Below are positions 1-8,343 of a stretch of 64,000 nucleotides of DNA, in pieces. Under the pieces are notes generated by a model. The model searched no databases and was not told the origin of the DNA. It worked only from the letters and a program-made list of their open reading frames with translations. The stretch is from Advenella incenata (GTDB lineage Bacteria > Pseudomonadota > Gammaproteobacteria > Burkholderiales > Burkholderiaceae_B). Position numbers and translations under genes: made by a program. How positions within the stretch are numbered: position 1 is the stretch's first letter; each line of letters starts with the position of its first letter. Location of the stretch: contig NZ_SHKO01000003.1 in assembly GCF_004217095.1 (NCBI RefSeq), positions 434,001-498,000 of the forward strand, read 5' to 3'.

Positions 1-2
1 CA

Positions 3-566
3 ACTGAAACGGACGCCGTCCGCACAATCAAAAAATATCCCAATCGTCGGCTCTACGATACGCAGACCAGTACGTATATTACGTTGCAGGATGTGAGACA
101 GTTGGTGTTGGACAATGTCCGTTTTCAGGTGCTGGATGCCAAGTCGGGCGAAGAACTCACGCGCAGCATTCTGCTGCAGATTATCCTTGAGGCGGAATCT
201 GGCGGCGTTCCCATGTTCAGTTCGACCATGCTGGCGCATATCATCCGTTTTTACGGTCACGCCATGCAGGGCGTCATGGGCTCCTATCTTGAAAAAAACA
301 TGCAGGCATTTGTAGATATTCAGGACAAACTGGCCGAGCAGTCAAAAGGCGTCTACACGCCGCAATTTGGTGCCGAAGCCTGGTCGCAGTTCATGAATAT
401 ACAGGCGCCGCTGCTCAACAATATGATGAATAATTATGTTGAGCAATCCAAGAACATGTTCGTGCAGATGCAGGAGCAAATGCAGAACCAGACCAGCAAC
501 ATATTCGGTGGTTTCCCGTTCAACCCCGCTGACGTCGACAAAGACAAAGATAAAGAAGACAAATAA
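3..566 (+). CDS. phaR: Polyhydroxyalkanoate synthesis repressor PhaR (5' partial)
   Basis: DNA-binding regulator of polyhydroxybutyrate granule genes; in this family it represses phasin expression and binds the polymer. The frame is open from the first bases, so the N-terminus lies upstream of the window; 187 residues are visible. Near the start is KKYPNRRLYDT, the hallmark of the PHB/PHA accumulation regulator DNA-binding domain, followed by the PHB_acc-type helical region (about residues 60-110) and a glutamine/methionine-rich segment. The C-terminus is a charged DKDKDKEDK tail. Start is not visible, and phaC/phaA/phaB, which often lie upstream in this group, would be outside the window. 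Identification is secure. Confidence 0.93.
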   Translation, partial: TETDAVRTIKKYPNRRLYDTQTSTYITLQDVRQLVLDNVRFQVLDAKSGEELTRSILLQIILEAESGGVPMFSSTMLAHIIRFYGHAMQGVMGSYLEKNMQAFVDIQDKLAEQSKGVYTPQFGAEAWSQFMNIQAPLLNNMMNNYVEQSKNMFVQMQEQMQNQTSNIFGGFPFNPADVDKDKDKEDK

Positions 567-724
567 GCAAACCGGCAGTCAGAATGTCAATTGCCCCAGC
601 GGCCGGTTGCCATGACTCGCGCTTTGCTGCCCAGGGGTCACGGATCAGGATTGCTGCCCGGTATGCCTGGTGGTTACGGTCCGGCAGGGAAGGTCAAGTC
701 AAGCCTTCCCCCTGCATACGATAG

Positions 725-1885
725 CTACTCAGGCAGTGACGAGGCAGGTCGTATTTGAGCGCTGTCCGTTTTCCTGAATGGCGAATGCTCGTGCAGTTCG
801 TCCAGATAGGCCTGCACATGCACGGTTTCTTCATCCAGAAAACGATGTATGGCATCGGCAAACTCGGGTCGGGCGATCCAGTGTGCCGAATAGGTCGTTT
901 GTGGCAGTAACCCGCGCGACAATTTGTGTTCGCCCTGGGCTCCACCTTCAAACAGGGCAATGCCGTGGTCGATGCAGTAGCGTATGCCCTGCATATAACA
1001 GGTTTCAAAATGCAGCCCGGGTATATATTCGTGCGCACCCCAATAACGACCGTACATTTTATTGTTGCCGATCATGTTCATGGCACAGGCTACCGGGGCT
1101 GCCTGGCGCTGCGCAATCACAAGGAGCAGGCTATCGGGCGCATGCTGCAGCAACTGACTGAAGAACGCCTCTGACAGATAGGGCTGGCGGCCACGTTCGT
1201 AATAAGTATTGCAATAGCAGGAAAAGAAAAACGACAGATCTTCAGCGGTAATCTGGTTGCCGCGCTTATATTCAAACGTGATATCGGCCTGAGCTACCTT
1301 GCGCGCTTCCTGGCGAATTTTCTTGCGTTTGTCATAAGTGAGGCTGGCCAGGAAGGCATCGAAATCGGCATAACCGGCATTGTTCCAGTGAAACTGGACG
1401 CTTTCGCGGACCATGTAGCCGGATTCGCGCAGCACGCTCAGATCATCCTGTTCGGGAAACAGCACGTGAATGGATGAGACCTGCAAGCGCCGTGCGACCT
1501 CAATTGCAGCGCGGGCGAGCACTTGCCTGGCCTGGGCGTTGCGTGCGATCAGGCGAGGACCGGTGACCGGTGAAAACGGGGCGGCGCACAGCAGTTTGGG
1601 ATAGTATTCAAGGCCGTACTGGTCGAAGGCGCGGGCCCAGGCCATATCGAAGACAAATTCGCCCTGGGAATGGGTTTTCAGATACATCGGCATGAAACCG
1701 GCCGGTTGCCGGTGCTGATCGTATAGAATCAGGTGACATGGTTGCCAGCCAGTTCCCTCGCTGGTACAGCCGGTATTTTCCATGGCACGTAAAAATGCCG
1801 GAGAGATAAACGGATTATCGTCGGACCAGGCACGCCAGTCAAAGTCCGGCAGGTCTGCCAGCGAGTGCAGGAGTTCCACCTGCAT
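725..1885 (-). CDS. FemAB-like GNAT family N-acetyltransferase (DUF482/PF04339)
   Basis: Protein of 386 residues matching the FemAB_like family, whose GNAT-fold domains are related to peptidoglycan interpeptide-bridge transferases; the substrate is unknown. Visible family hallmarks are SYDKRKKIRQE-like basic motif (here LTYDKRKKIRQEARK), the NTYYERG motif, and a C-terminal FEGGAQGEHKLSRG block. I chose the ATG at 1885 (MQVELLHSLADLP) because family members begin close to this point; an upstream GTG at 1909 would add eight residues. It is divergent from the CobW-type GTPase with 67 bp between starts. Cytoplasmic; no signal peptide. Confidence 0.85.
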   Translation of the reverse strand: MQVELLHSLADLPDFDWRAWSDDNPFISPAFLRAMENTGCTSEGTGWQPCHLILYDQHRQPAGFMPMYLKTHSQGEFVFDMAWARAFDQYGLEYYPKLLCAAPFSPVTGPRLIARNAQARQVLARAAIEVARRLQVSSIHVLFPEQDDLSVLRESGYMVRESVQFHWNNAGYADFDAFLASLTYDKRKKIRQEARKVAQADITFEYKRGNQITAEDLSFFFSCYCNTYYERGRQPYLSEAFFSQLLQHAPDSLLLVIAQRQAAPVACAMNMIGNNKMYGRYWGAHEYIPGLHFETCYMQGIRYCIDHGIALFEGGAQGEHKLSRGLLPQTTYSAHWIARPEFADAIHRFLDEETVHVQAYLDELHEHSPFRKTDSAQIRPASSLPE

Positions 1886-1952
1886 GTTGTTTACGTCTTC
1901 AGATGACACTGCGTACCACCGTTTATTGCCACCACCACTTCAGACTCCTTGT

Positions 1953-3047
1953 ATGACTACCACTGCATTCGATTCCGACAACAGGGTTGCGATTACCGCT
2001 GTTACCGGTTTTCTGGGTAGCGGAAAAACCCGCTATATCAACCAGCTGTTACAGCAACCCGGTATGGCCAACACGGTCGTGATCGTAAACGAAATCGGCC
2101 AACTGGGGATTGACCAGGCGAACTGGTCATTCGTGCAGCCTTCCACTATTCTACTAGAAGGCGGTTGCCTGTGCTGCCAGATGCAGGGTTCCATGAGCGC
2201 GACATTGCAGCGCCTGTTCACTGATGCCCTGGCGCGAACCATTCCCCGCTTCAATCGTATTATTGTAGAAACCAGCGGTCTGGCAGACGCGTCGGCGTTG
2301 CGATTTACCTTGCATAGTGATTTTTTTCTCAAGGAGCGTTTCTATTACAACGGCTGCATCTGTATCGTCGATGTTGTCAATGCCGATAAACAGAGCGCTT
2401 ACATTGAATGGTCCCGGCAACTGGTGCAGGCTGATCTGGTCCTGCTGTCCGGCACCGATTGCGCTGCAGGTGACCAGGCACTGGGTGTAGCGCAACATGT
2501 ATCAACCCTTACCGATGCGCCTGCAATGAGCATACCGCAATTTTTTGCGAACGAAAATACGCTTGATGTGCTGTCAAAGCTGCAGATATCACCAAGGCCG
2601 GGCACAGGATTCTCCCATTTTATGACAGGGCCGCTTGCCGGCGCCATTGTTACCAACCGCCGGGGGCTGGCGCAAGAGCAAGATTTGGCGCCCAATCGGG
2701 CTCATCAGCCACCAAAACCACAGTCATCGCTGCGACCTGTGCAGACGCATTCGGCCATAAAAATCGTGACGCTAGCGTTTACTCAGCCACTGCGGCGCAG
2801 CGTATTCAATCAGGCACTGGAGGTGATGCTCGCCGGACTGGGAACAACATTGATCAGGGCCAAGGCCTTGTTGCGTTTTGTCGATGATCCAGGTCTGTAT
2901 CTTTTCAATATCGTGCATGCACAGCGATATCCCGCCCAGCGGTTGCGGGCTGCGCAAGAACAAGATCCGACAGCAATGGTGCTGTTCCTGGACGGCGCTA
3001 CGCAACTGGCCAGATTGCCACAGGCAGAGGATTTTTATCGGCTATAG
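1953..3047 (+). CDS. CobW/COG0523-family GTPase (putative metallochaperone)
   Basis: G3E-family GTPase of 364 residues. The P-loop GFLGSGKT is at about residues 19-26, the metal-binding CxCC motif (GGCLCC) follows at about 70, and a CobW_C-like domain occupies the last 90 residues. Members insert or deliver metal ions, commonly zinc, and some serve nitrile hydratase or cobalamin synthesis; nothing here decides between them. I placed the start at the ATG at 1953 (MTTTAFDSDN) because the frame upstream runs back over the divergent gene. No Zur box was recognised in the 67-bp shared promoter region. Confidence 0.87.
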   Translation: MTTTAFDSDNRVAITAVTGFLGSGKTRYINQLLQQPGMANTVVIVNEIGQLGIDQANWSFVQPSTILLEGGCLCCQMQGSMSATLQRLFTDALARTIPRFNRIIVETSGLADASALRFTLHSDFFLKERFYYNGCICIVDVVNADKQSAYIEWSRQLVQADLVLLSGTDCAAGDQALGVAQHVSTLTDAPAMSIPQFFANENTLDVLSKLQISPRPGTGFSHFMTGPLAGAIVTNRRGLAQEQDLAPNRAHQPPKPQSSLRPVQTHSAIKIVTLAFTQPLRRSVFNQALEVMLAGLGTTLIRAKALLRFVDDPGLYLFNIVHAQRYPAQRLRAAQEQDPTAMVLFLDGATQLARLPQAEDFYRL

Positions 3048-3565
3048 CAGCCGGACGTGATCGTTGTTGGCATAGTGTAACTGTGCTCACATCAATGGTC
3101 GCGTTGATTTGCCGGCAGGCACGTCGGTCCGGGCCATATTCGCTTTGATAGCTCACTTTGCTCGATCTTTTTGGGTATCGCATCGATTGATCGATGTGCA
3201 TTATTGTTGTGCGTTGTCACTTCGTTTTTTCGTTGCGCTTTAACGCTACGGTATGCGCCTGCAGCTTGTCGATCTTTTTCCAGCAGGGCAGGCCATGGGT
3301 TCGCGGGGCGGGCAGCGATAAAACGGATCATAAAATGAATAACCGCAAGCTTTGCACCATCAGTTACTTGGCAGCAAAGCATGCGGTATCGTACTTGAAC
3401 GTGTATGTTCACTTCTGCGGGCCGATAGGCTGCGTCAATTCCCAAGTTGCTCAACATCAGGCCATTCAAACATCGAGTCGTTTGACCCTTGGCAACTTAG
3501 CCGTCGCGCAAGGTATGCCGATGGGTTTTGAGCGCTGCGTCTATCAGCGAACAGGACAGGTCGGA
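3048..3565. other. Intergenic region, no convincing gene
   Basis: Several frames are open on both strands but none shows a recognisable domain, a ribosome binding site or protein-like composition. The only clear structure is a perfect inverted repeat at 3181-3196 (arms CATCGAT/ATCGATG, 2-bp spacer). Function unknown. Confidence 0.5.
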
Positions 3566-3775
3566 TCAAACGTCGTTGTTGTGGCGAGACCAGAAGTCAC
3601 TTACCTGCTTTTCTGCTTCCTCTTTGGTGCGACCATACTTTTCCTGCAGGATGCCTGCCAGTTTCTGGGCGCTACCATTGACCTGAGCGACATCGTCGTC
3701 AGTCAATTCTCCCCATGTCTGTTTTACAGAGCCTTTGACCTGTTCCCACTTACCGGCTGCAATATCTTTATTCAT
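3566..3775 (-). CDS. CsbD family stress protein
   Basis: Small hydrophilic protein of 69 residues typical of the CsbD family (general-stress proteins first seen in Bacillus, with E. coli YjbJ as relative). It starts MNKDIAAGKWEQVKG, then VKQTWGELTDDDV, the characteristic pattern of the family, and ends in a basic/acidic helix. The biochemical role of the family is not established. Monocistronic as far as can be seen, with an 8-bp inverted repeat about 70-90 bp upstream of the start. Confidence 0.9.
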   Translation of the reverse strand: MNKDIAAGKWEQVKGSVKQTWGELTDDDVAQVNGSAQKLAGILQEKYGRTKEEAEKQVSDFWSRHNNDV

Positions 3776-4197
3776 ACTGTGCTCCTGTTTCAGTTGATGT
3801 AAAAATCAGTGTGAGACACGCTGATCACTTGAGTCTTTAGCGTAGCACGCACGATGGCGTGCTAACTGTCATGGATGTAACGTGCGGTAAACGATCGCGA
3901 TAATGGCATGCGCATCAAGCAAACGTGGCCATGCCAATTGTGTTTATTGCGCAAATCTGAAGACCCCTGCTATACAACGGTGTGCTGCATCTTTCGGCGT
4001 TGCCTGCCGGGACATAAATGTGCCGGCATAAGCGACCAATAGAAATAGTTACAAGAATCTGCATTACAGGCATGCGCGCGTTCGGATCGCATTTGTGTAT
4101 TCGATTTGCATATTTATCTTGCAAGTCTCATCGGCAAAATCTCATCTGCACAGTTTCATTGCGTCTCCTGGGCGCTCGGAATAGGGCTGAGGATAAA
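3776..4197. promoter_or_regulatory. csbD upstream region with inverted repeat
   Basis: Gene-free 422 bp. At 3843-3864 lies a perfect inverted repeat, TAGCACGC-6 nt-GCGTGCTA, upstream of csbD; it could be an operator or a hairpin ending transcription from the haloacid dehalogenase-like gene upstream on the same strand. No T-run follows, so a terminator is less likely. Nothing else recognised. Confidence 0.4.
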
Positions 4198-4938
4198 TCA
4201 ATCCGGTGAGCAGCCAAGCTTTTGCGCCAGACCAAGCATATCCCGCGCTACGATGTCCCACTCCTGTTCTGGCACCAGGTCTTTGGTTTGCTGATGGCCA
4301 TGCTCGGTCGTGCGAGGAATGAAAGCAGTGCGCATGCCGCAAAGACGTGCTGCGGCAAGATCACTGTTGTGCGCCGCCACCATGCAAATCTGCTCGGGCG
4401 GCAGATCCAGAATCTCTGCTGTTCGTAAATAGGCTTCGGGTGCAGGCTTATAAGCCTGGGCCGTTTCGGCGCCAAGAATGGCGTCCCACGGCAAGCCGGC
4501 CCGTTTGGCCATATCAAGCATCAGCCGGATATTGCCGTTCGATAACGGCGCAATAATATAGCGCCCTTTGAGCCGGGTCAGCCCTGGCACAGAGTCGGGC
4601 CACGGATCCAGCCGGTGCCAGGCCAGATTAAGCTGGGTCAGTGCATCCGCAGGCACGCTGGCGGTGGTCACGCCAAAGGTTGCCAGCGTTTTTTCCAGAC
4701 TCTCCCGGTGCAGCACATCCAGCCGGGTAAACGGGCGTCTGCCACTGCGCACTTCTTCCATTGAGGGTGAGTAATGACCGCGCCAGACATCGGCAAAAGC
4801 AGCCGGATCAATGGCTGTTAGTACATGCTTGCGCGCAAATTCAGCCACCTGGCTGATTACACCACTGCGCCAGTCTACAACCGTTCCAAAAACATCGAAC
4901 ACCAGTGCGCGCAAATCAAGCTCTATTGCATCTGTCAT
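4198..4938 (-). CDS. Haloacid dehalogenase type II-like HAD hydrolase
   Basis: HAD-superfamily hydrolase of 246 residues in the L-2-haloacid dehalogenase subgroup. Visible motifs: nucleophile Asp in FDVFGTVVDWR near the N-terminus, motif II LSNGN, the Lys of YKPAPEAY, and the acidic-loop position replaced by AAHNSDLAAA, as in true haloacid dehalogenases. These enzymes hydrolyse 2-haloalkanoic acids through an aspartyl ester; many relatives act on phosphate esters, so substrate is not proven. No transporter or dehalogenase regulator is adjacent. Confidence 0.82.
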   Translation of the reverse strand: MTDAIELDLRALVFDVFGTVVDWRSGVISQVAEFARKHVLTAIDPAAFADVWRGHYSPSMEEVRSGRRPFTRLDVLHRESLEKTLATFGVTTASVPADALTQLNLAWHRLDPWPDSVPGLTRLKGRYIIAPLSNGNIRLMLDMAKRAGLPWDAILGAETAQAYKPAPEAYLRTAEILDLPPEQICMVAAHNSDLAAARLCGMRTAFIPRTTEHGHQQTKDLVPEQEWDIVARDMLGLAQKLGCSPD

Positions 4939-5340
4939 AGTTTATTTCCTCTGAAACCGGGTTAAGCGGGTGCCACATGGCGCACAAAATGTACTGCATG
5001 ACATGCTAGCCAATGTACTACATTGTCCGGCTGGATGGTGCCAGAGGCTCATTGTTCAAATGCAGACAGCGGTCCGGCAATCAGATTTGCCGGTATGCAT
5101 TGCCTCTGAAAACGCATGCGATAGCGTGGACAGACGAACGAAGGTACGCGCACGCTGTGCTCATTACATCCTGAATTTTCTATGTAAATGTACTCGTCTT
5201 TCGGCATTTACGGATTTTTTGAGCGGATCAGAATCACTAGAATTATTTTGCCGCCGCAGGACCCAAATCTGGATTCGGATGAACGGATCGGTCATATATG
5301 CGCTGGCGCAAATGTTGATTCACTCAGAGAGATAATTTGT
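4939..5340. other. Intergenic region upstream of the trimeric adhesin
   Basis: No gene recognised. The adhesin frame is open through the last 150 bp, but residues encoded there look nothing like a signal peptide or YadA domain, so I treat it as the 5' untranslated/promoter region of the adhesin and of the divergent HAD gene. Confidence 0.5.
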
Positions 5341-6438
5341 ATGTGTAGACACAAGAAAACCATACCACACGTGGTCGCCATGACGCTTGCATCCATGTTG
5401 CTGTTTAGCCAGCACGCTGGCGCGGAGCAGAGCGAGCCGACGTATACCACGCTCGGCTATGAAGCCGAGGCTTTTGGCGCAGGCGCGGTAGCTATCGGTT
5501 GGGGTGCAACGGCACGGGGAAAGGGCAGCATTGCCATTGGCTCAAAAGGCGAGGTAATCAGTTTAAACGACGCATTTGCCACGGGCGGTGGCATCGCCAT
5601 AGGCGGTGGTTCCCGATCCACAACCAACGGTGATGTCAATTTTGGTTCGCGCACACTGTCGGGGCTGCGTGATGGCGTCAGCGATGACGAGGCGGTCACC
5701 ATGCGTCAAATGAAAGCGGCGCAAGCCTATACCGATACTGTAAAAAATGATCTGCTCAGGATGCTCGATCCGGCCGGTTCGCCGATGCTGGCGCAAGCCA
5801 AGGCCTATTCCGATCTGTCCAAAACCCAGGCCATTGCTGCCGCCAATGCATATAGCGATGCTGTAAAGAAAGAAACCATTGCGACCGCCAATGCATATAG
5901 CGACGCTGTAAAGAAAGAAACCATTGTGCAGGGTAAAAAGCAAGCAGAGCAGATCATTGCGGCCGGGCGCGCGCAGTATGATACAAAGCTGTTGGCACAG
6001 GCAAGATCGTACTCGGATCGAGAGAACCAGATCACATTGGAAAATGCCAATGCGTACAGTGAGAAAGTAGGGCGCGCGGTCCTCTCTAGTGCGAACGCGT
6101 TCACAGAACTTCGCAGCAGGCAGGCCCAGGACAATGCGGTGCAGTTGTCCAGGCAATATACAGACCGGCGCGTGGACCAATTGCAGTCGCAAATTAAAAA
6201 ATTCCGCCGACGGGCCAATGCAGGTATTTCCGGTGCAATGGCAATGACCACCTTGACGCCACCGCCGACGGGTGCGAACACCTCTTTTGGGATGGCGATG
6301 GCAAGCTACAGAAATCAAGTGGCACTGGCCTCTGGTGTCACCTTCAGGACGGGAAAGAATAGCAATCTGCGCCTGAATACCTCATGGGATTCCGCTGGCG
6401 GTATAGGCGCGGCGGCCGGTTTTAATGTAGCCTGGTAG
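5341..6438 (+). CDS. Short YadA-like trimeric autotransporter adhesin
   Basis: Outer-membrane surface protein of 365 residues. In order: signal peptide (about 1-27, ending HAGA), a minimal head with YadA-type repeats (GAVAIGWGATARGKGSIAIG, about 45-65), a neck-like LRDGVSDDEAVTMRQ segment, an alanine-rich coiled-coil stalk with repeated ANAYSD units, and a C-terminal YadA anchor (about the last 75 residues, GISGAMAMTTL ... AAGFNVAW) expected to form the 12-strand trimeric barrel. The ATG at 5341 was chosen because the signal peptide follows it; the upstream in-frame ATG at 5188 would bury it. Far shorter than most family members. Stand-alone. Confidence 0.85.
   Translation: MCRHKKTIPHVVAMTLASMLLFSQHAGAEQSEPTYTTLGYEAEAFGAGAVAIGWGATARGKGSIAIGSKGEVISLNDAFATGGGIAIGGGSRSTTNGDVNFGSRTLSGLRDGVSDDEAVTMRQMKAAQAYTDTVKNDLLRMLDPAGSPMLAQAKAYSDLSKTQAIAAANAYSDAVKKETIATANAYSDAVKKETIVQGKKQAEQIIAAGRAQYDTKLLAQARSYSDRENQITLENANAYSEKVGRAVLSSANAFTELRSRQAQDNAVQLSRQYTDRRVDQLQSQIKKFRRRANAGISGAMAMTTLTPPPTGANTSFGMAMASYRNQVALASGVTFRTGKNSNLRLNTSWDSAGGIGAAAGFNVAW
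5841..5925 (+). repeat. Direct duplication (45-bp period) in adhesin stalk
   Basis: Two near-identical copies, 5841-5880 and 5886-5925, encode ANAYSDAVKKETI twice in the coiled-coil stalk. Only a C/T difference was noticed within the shared 40 bp. A length change of one unit keeps frame and the 15-residue coiled-coil register. Confidence 0.85.
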
Positions 6439-6514
6439 TCAGGACACAAGGTGTGCGTAACGACACCTGTCAGCTTTTTGGCTGGTGATTTCCCGTAAAA
6501 GGTGATTCTGGGAA

Positions 6515-6548
6515 CTTGTCGCCAGAGAAAAATTCGACTGGCGACAAG
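6515..6548. repeat. Perfect 11-bp inverted repeat downstream of the adhesin
   Basis: CTTGTCGCCAG and CTGGCGACAAG flank a 12-nt A/T-rich loop. It lies 77 bp past the adhesin stop, inside the 304-bp gap before the lipoprotein gene. No T-tract follows on either strand, so it may be a Rho-independent-like stop with poor tail or an RNA-stabilising hairpin. A weaker repeat (AGGTGT/ACACCT) lies at 6449-6468. Confidence 0.6.
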
Positions 6549-6742
6549 GCGCTTGCCGCAGGTGGTGTACAAGCAGATGAACCGCATCATGGCGTTTTTT
6601 TCATAATGAAAACGGTTCAATAGTGGCTTTTTCACCATAAAGCTGGCAATTGTATATAAGTGAAATCAAATTTACATTTATGATATCAATAGTCGCAGGT
6701 TCGTCGCTAAGATGACCATATTTAACCCATGGGGAATCCATA

Positions 6743-6934
6743 ATGAAAAAAATGATTGCGTTTCTTGGCCTTTCTGTCGTTTTCCTGGCTGGCTGTACGG
6801 CCCGGGGACCTTCTGTTTCAGTCGATCCAGGCGGTATTTATCCATATGGCTATGATGGCGGTGGCCATCATAGGGGCGGTGGCGGCGGCGGTCGTTTTTG
6901 CCCTCCAGGACAAGCCAAGAAAGGTAACTGCTAA
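6743..6934 (+). CDS. Small Gly/His-rich lipoprotein, hypothetical
   Basis: 63-residue protein with a lipoprotein signal peptide: positively charged MKKM start, hydrophobic core, and lipobox LAGC with the lipidated Cys at about residue 18. The mature part has a Gly/Tyr/His-rich stretch (YDGGGHHRGGGGGG) and a terminal CPPGQAKKGNC with two cysteines. A GGGGA ribosome binding site precedes the ATG and a clear terminator follows, so it is a real single-gene transcription unit. Function unknown; similar small glycine-rich lipoproteins occur in Burkholderiales. Confidence 0.75.
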   Translation: MKKMIAFLGLSVVFLAGCTARGPSVSVDPGGIYPYGYDGGGHHRGGGGGGRFCPPGQAKKGNC

Positions 6935-6958
6935 ATTTCGAGTGCTTGCCATGGCATA

Positions 6959-6988
6959 AAGCCCGTTTATAGGACGGGCTTTTTTTTA
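6959..6988 (+). terminator. Rho-independent terminator of the lipoprotein gene
   Basis: Stem AAGCCCG (6959-6965) pairs with CGGGCTT (6975-6981) around a 9-nt loop and runs into a T-tract. Confidence 0.88.
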
Positions 6989-7354
6989 ACTTTTTCCAGT
7001 GCGTTGTGTCCGGGCACGCACGATCTGACACGATACTAAATCATGGCATTTGGCAAAAAAGGAGGCAGCATTGACCCAGGTCTTCTGCCTGCAAAGGTGT
7101 GCGCATATATGGCTCATGCAATTTTAGTGCGCAGGCCGTAACTGGTCCCTTTGTTAATCTATTAATTGAGCAGACACCGTTATTGAACAGGCGCCTTCCC
7201 AAGATGCGTCTCGCGCAAGGGGAGATGGCGACCCCCTGTATTTGAACAATCTATTCACCTGATTGACCCAGAACATTGTCCGGCATCAAGTCCGGGAAAA
7301 ATGGGTTGGGCTACAATAACAAATTCAGATAATAGTCAATATAAGGAAATTGGC
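6989..7354. other. Intergenic region, no convincing gene
   Basis: No confirmed gene. A 32-codon frame at 7043-7141 begins MAFGKKGG but lacks a ribosome binding site. An AAGGAGG motif at about 7060-7066 sits before a TTG-started 18-codon frame; too short to support. Confidence 0.4.
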
Positions 7355-7489
7355 ATGATAGACGACATCTCTTCCAAACCTTACGGCGTGCCCAAATTAT
7401 GGGACGGTTATGGGTTTCCGTTTGTTTTTATTCCAGCTCTGGTCGGTGCCTGTGTGGTGCTGTTACTTATCGAGCAGCTTTTTTCCTGA
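7355..7489 (+). CDS. Small single-pass membrane protein, hypothetical
   Basis: 44 residues from the ATG at 7355, preceded by AAGGAAA at ribosome-binding distance. The protein has a polar N-terminus and one transmembrane segment (FVFIPALVGACVVLLLIEQ). An in-frame upstream ATG at 7301 would give 62 residues, but the ribosome binding site favours 7355. No family recognised. Convergent with the TetR gene; it could equally be a chance frame. Confidence 0.4.
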   Translation: MIDDISSKPYGVPKLWDGYGFPFVFIPALVGACVVLLLIEQLFS

Positions 7490-7582
7490 ATAAATGTGCG
7501 CGTTGCGCCACGGGCGTTCTATCGCAAAAAAAGCCAACGCTTTTTCGTTCCTCATAAGAAACGATTAAATAGGACGTAGGGG

Positions 7583-8152
7583 TCAATCGGGTGGTTCAAG
7601 CAGGCGTTCGATATCTCCAAATACCGCCTGCCATTCCTGTGGCGATAGATCAAAGAAGTTAAAACTGCGCAGCAGGAAAGCGCCTTCGTTGGCGATAAAG
7701 GCCAGCCGGGCATTGCGTCCTTGTTCAGTGGAAAAATCCAGCCCCTGCAATTGCCTGGCGTACCAGGCGCGAGTGTCGGCCAGCTGGTCGGAGTTCGGAA
7801 TCAGGCCGGCAAGCATGGCGGCAAAACGAGACTCATCCTGTACATCAGCCTCTCGGGTGACCTTTATGTGGGCGCGTACGTGCGCCAGCGCATCAGTATT
7901 GCCGCCTGCAGCCTGCGCAACCTCGGCGTCAAAATGATCACTCCAGCGCATGATCATCGCCTTGATCAGGCCCTCCTTATTACCGAAACAATACTGTACG
8001 CCGCCCTTGGTAATATTAGCGGCCCGGGCCAGCGCGTCCATCGTCAGGCCGGCGACACCGTGCTGTGCAACAATTGTCTCTGCTATGTCCAGCAACTTTT
8101 CTCGGTCAATTGAACGCGGCCTGCCCGCAGTTTGTGGTTTGTTGTCTTTCAT
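7583..8152 (-). CDS. TetR family transcriptional regulator
   Basis: Repressor of 189 residues. The N-terminal helix-turn-helix domain is seen in REKLLDIAETIVAQHGVAGLT ... ARAANITKGGVQYCFGNKEGL, the standard TetR pattern; the C-terminal part resembles the TetR_C domain seen in regulators of drug pumps (LTRSFNFFDL-like end). The ATG at 8152 is preferred over an upstream in-frame start at 8197, which would run through the palindromic operator. Divergent from a DHA2-type exporter with a perfect 14-bp palindrome between them, so it very likely represses itself and the pump. Confidence 0.9.
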   Translation of the reverse strand: MKDNKPQTAGRPRSIDREKLLDIAETIVAQHGVAGLTMDALARAANITKGGVQYCFGNKEGLIKAMIMRWSDHFDAEVAQAAGGNTDALAHVRAHIKVTREADVQDESRFAAMLAGLIPNSDQLADTRAWYARQLQGLDFSTEQGRNARLAFIANEGAFLLRSFNFFDLSPQEWQAVFGDIERLLEPPD

Positions 8153-8166
8153 ATCAATAATTACTT

Positions 8167-8180
8167 TCCATACGTATGGA
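8167..8180. promoter_or_regulatory. Probable TetR operator (14-bp palindrome)
   Basis: TCCATACGTATGGA is a perfect palindrome 15 bp upstream of the TetR start. A second half-site TCCATAC occurs at 8227-8233, and ATTCC-5 nt-GGAAT lies at 8204-8218. The placement in the shared TetR/exporter promoter region suggests the regulator's binding site. Confidence 0.65.
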
Positions 8181-8343
8181 TTTATATTATAGTACATCTC
8201 TTGATTCCCACAAGGAATAATTTGATTCCATACAAAGCAGACATATCGGACAGGATCGAACGCACACGTTGGTGCTATCCAGTATGTGACTGCAATGCGC
8301 TGGGCCTTTACTCATGGCCCTTGGCGCGAACGGATTTTTTATC

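Noticed and set aside
3194-3802. Long plus-strand open frame over the CsbD gene
   Set aside because: Antisense to a recognised CsbD gene, and its product has no domain.
7043-7141. 32-codon frame MAFGKKGG...
   Set aside because: No ribosome binding site, no known family and too short to judge.
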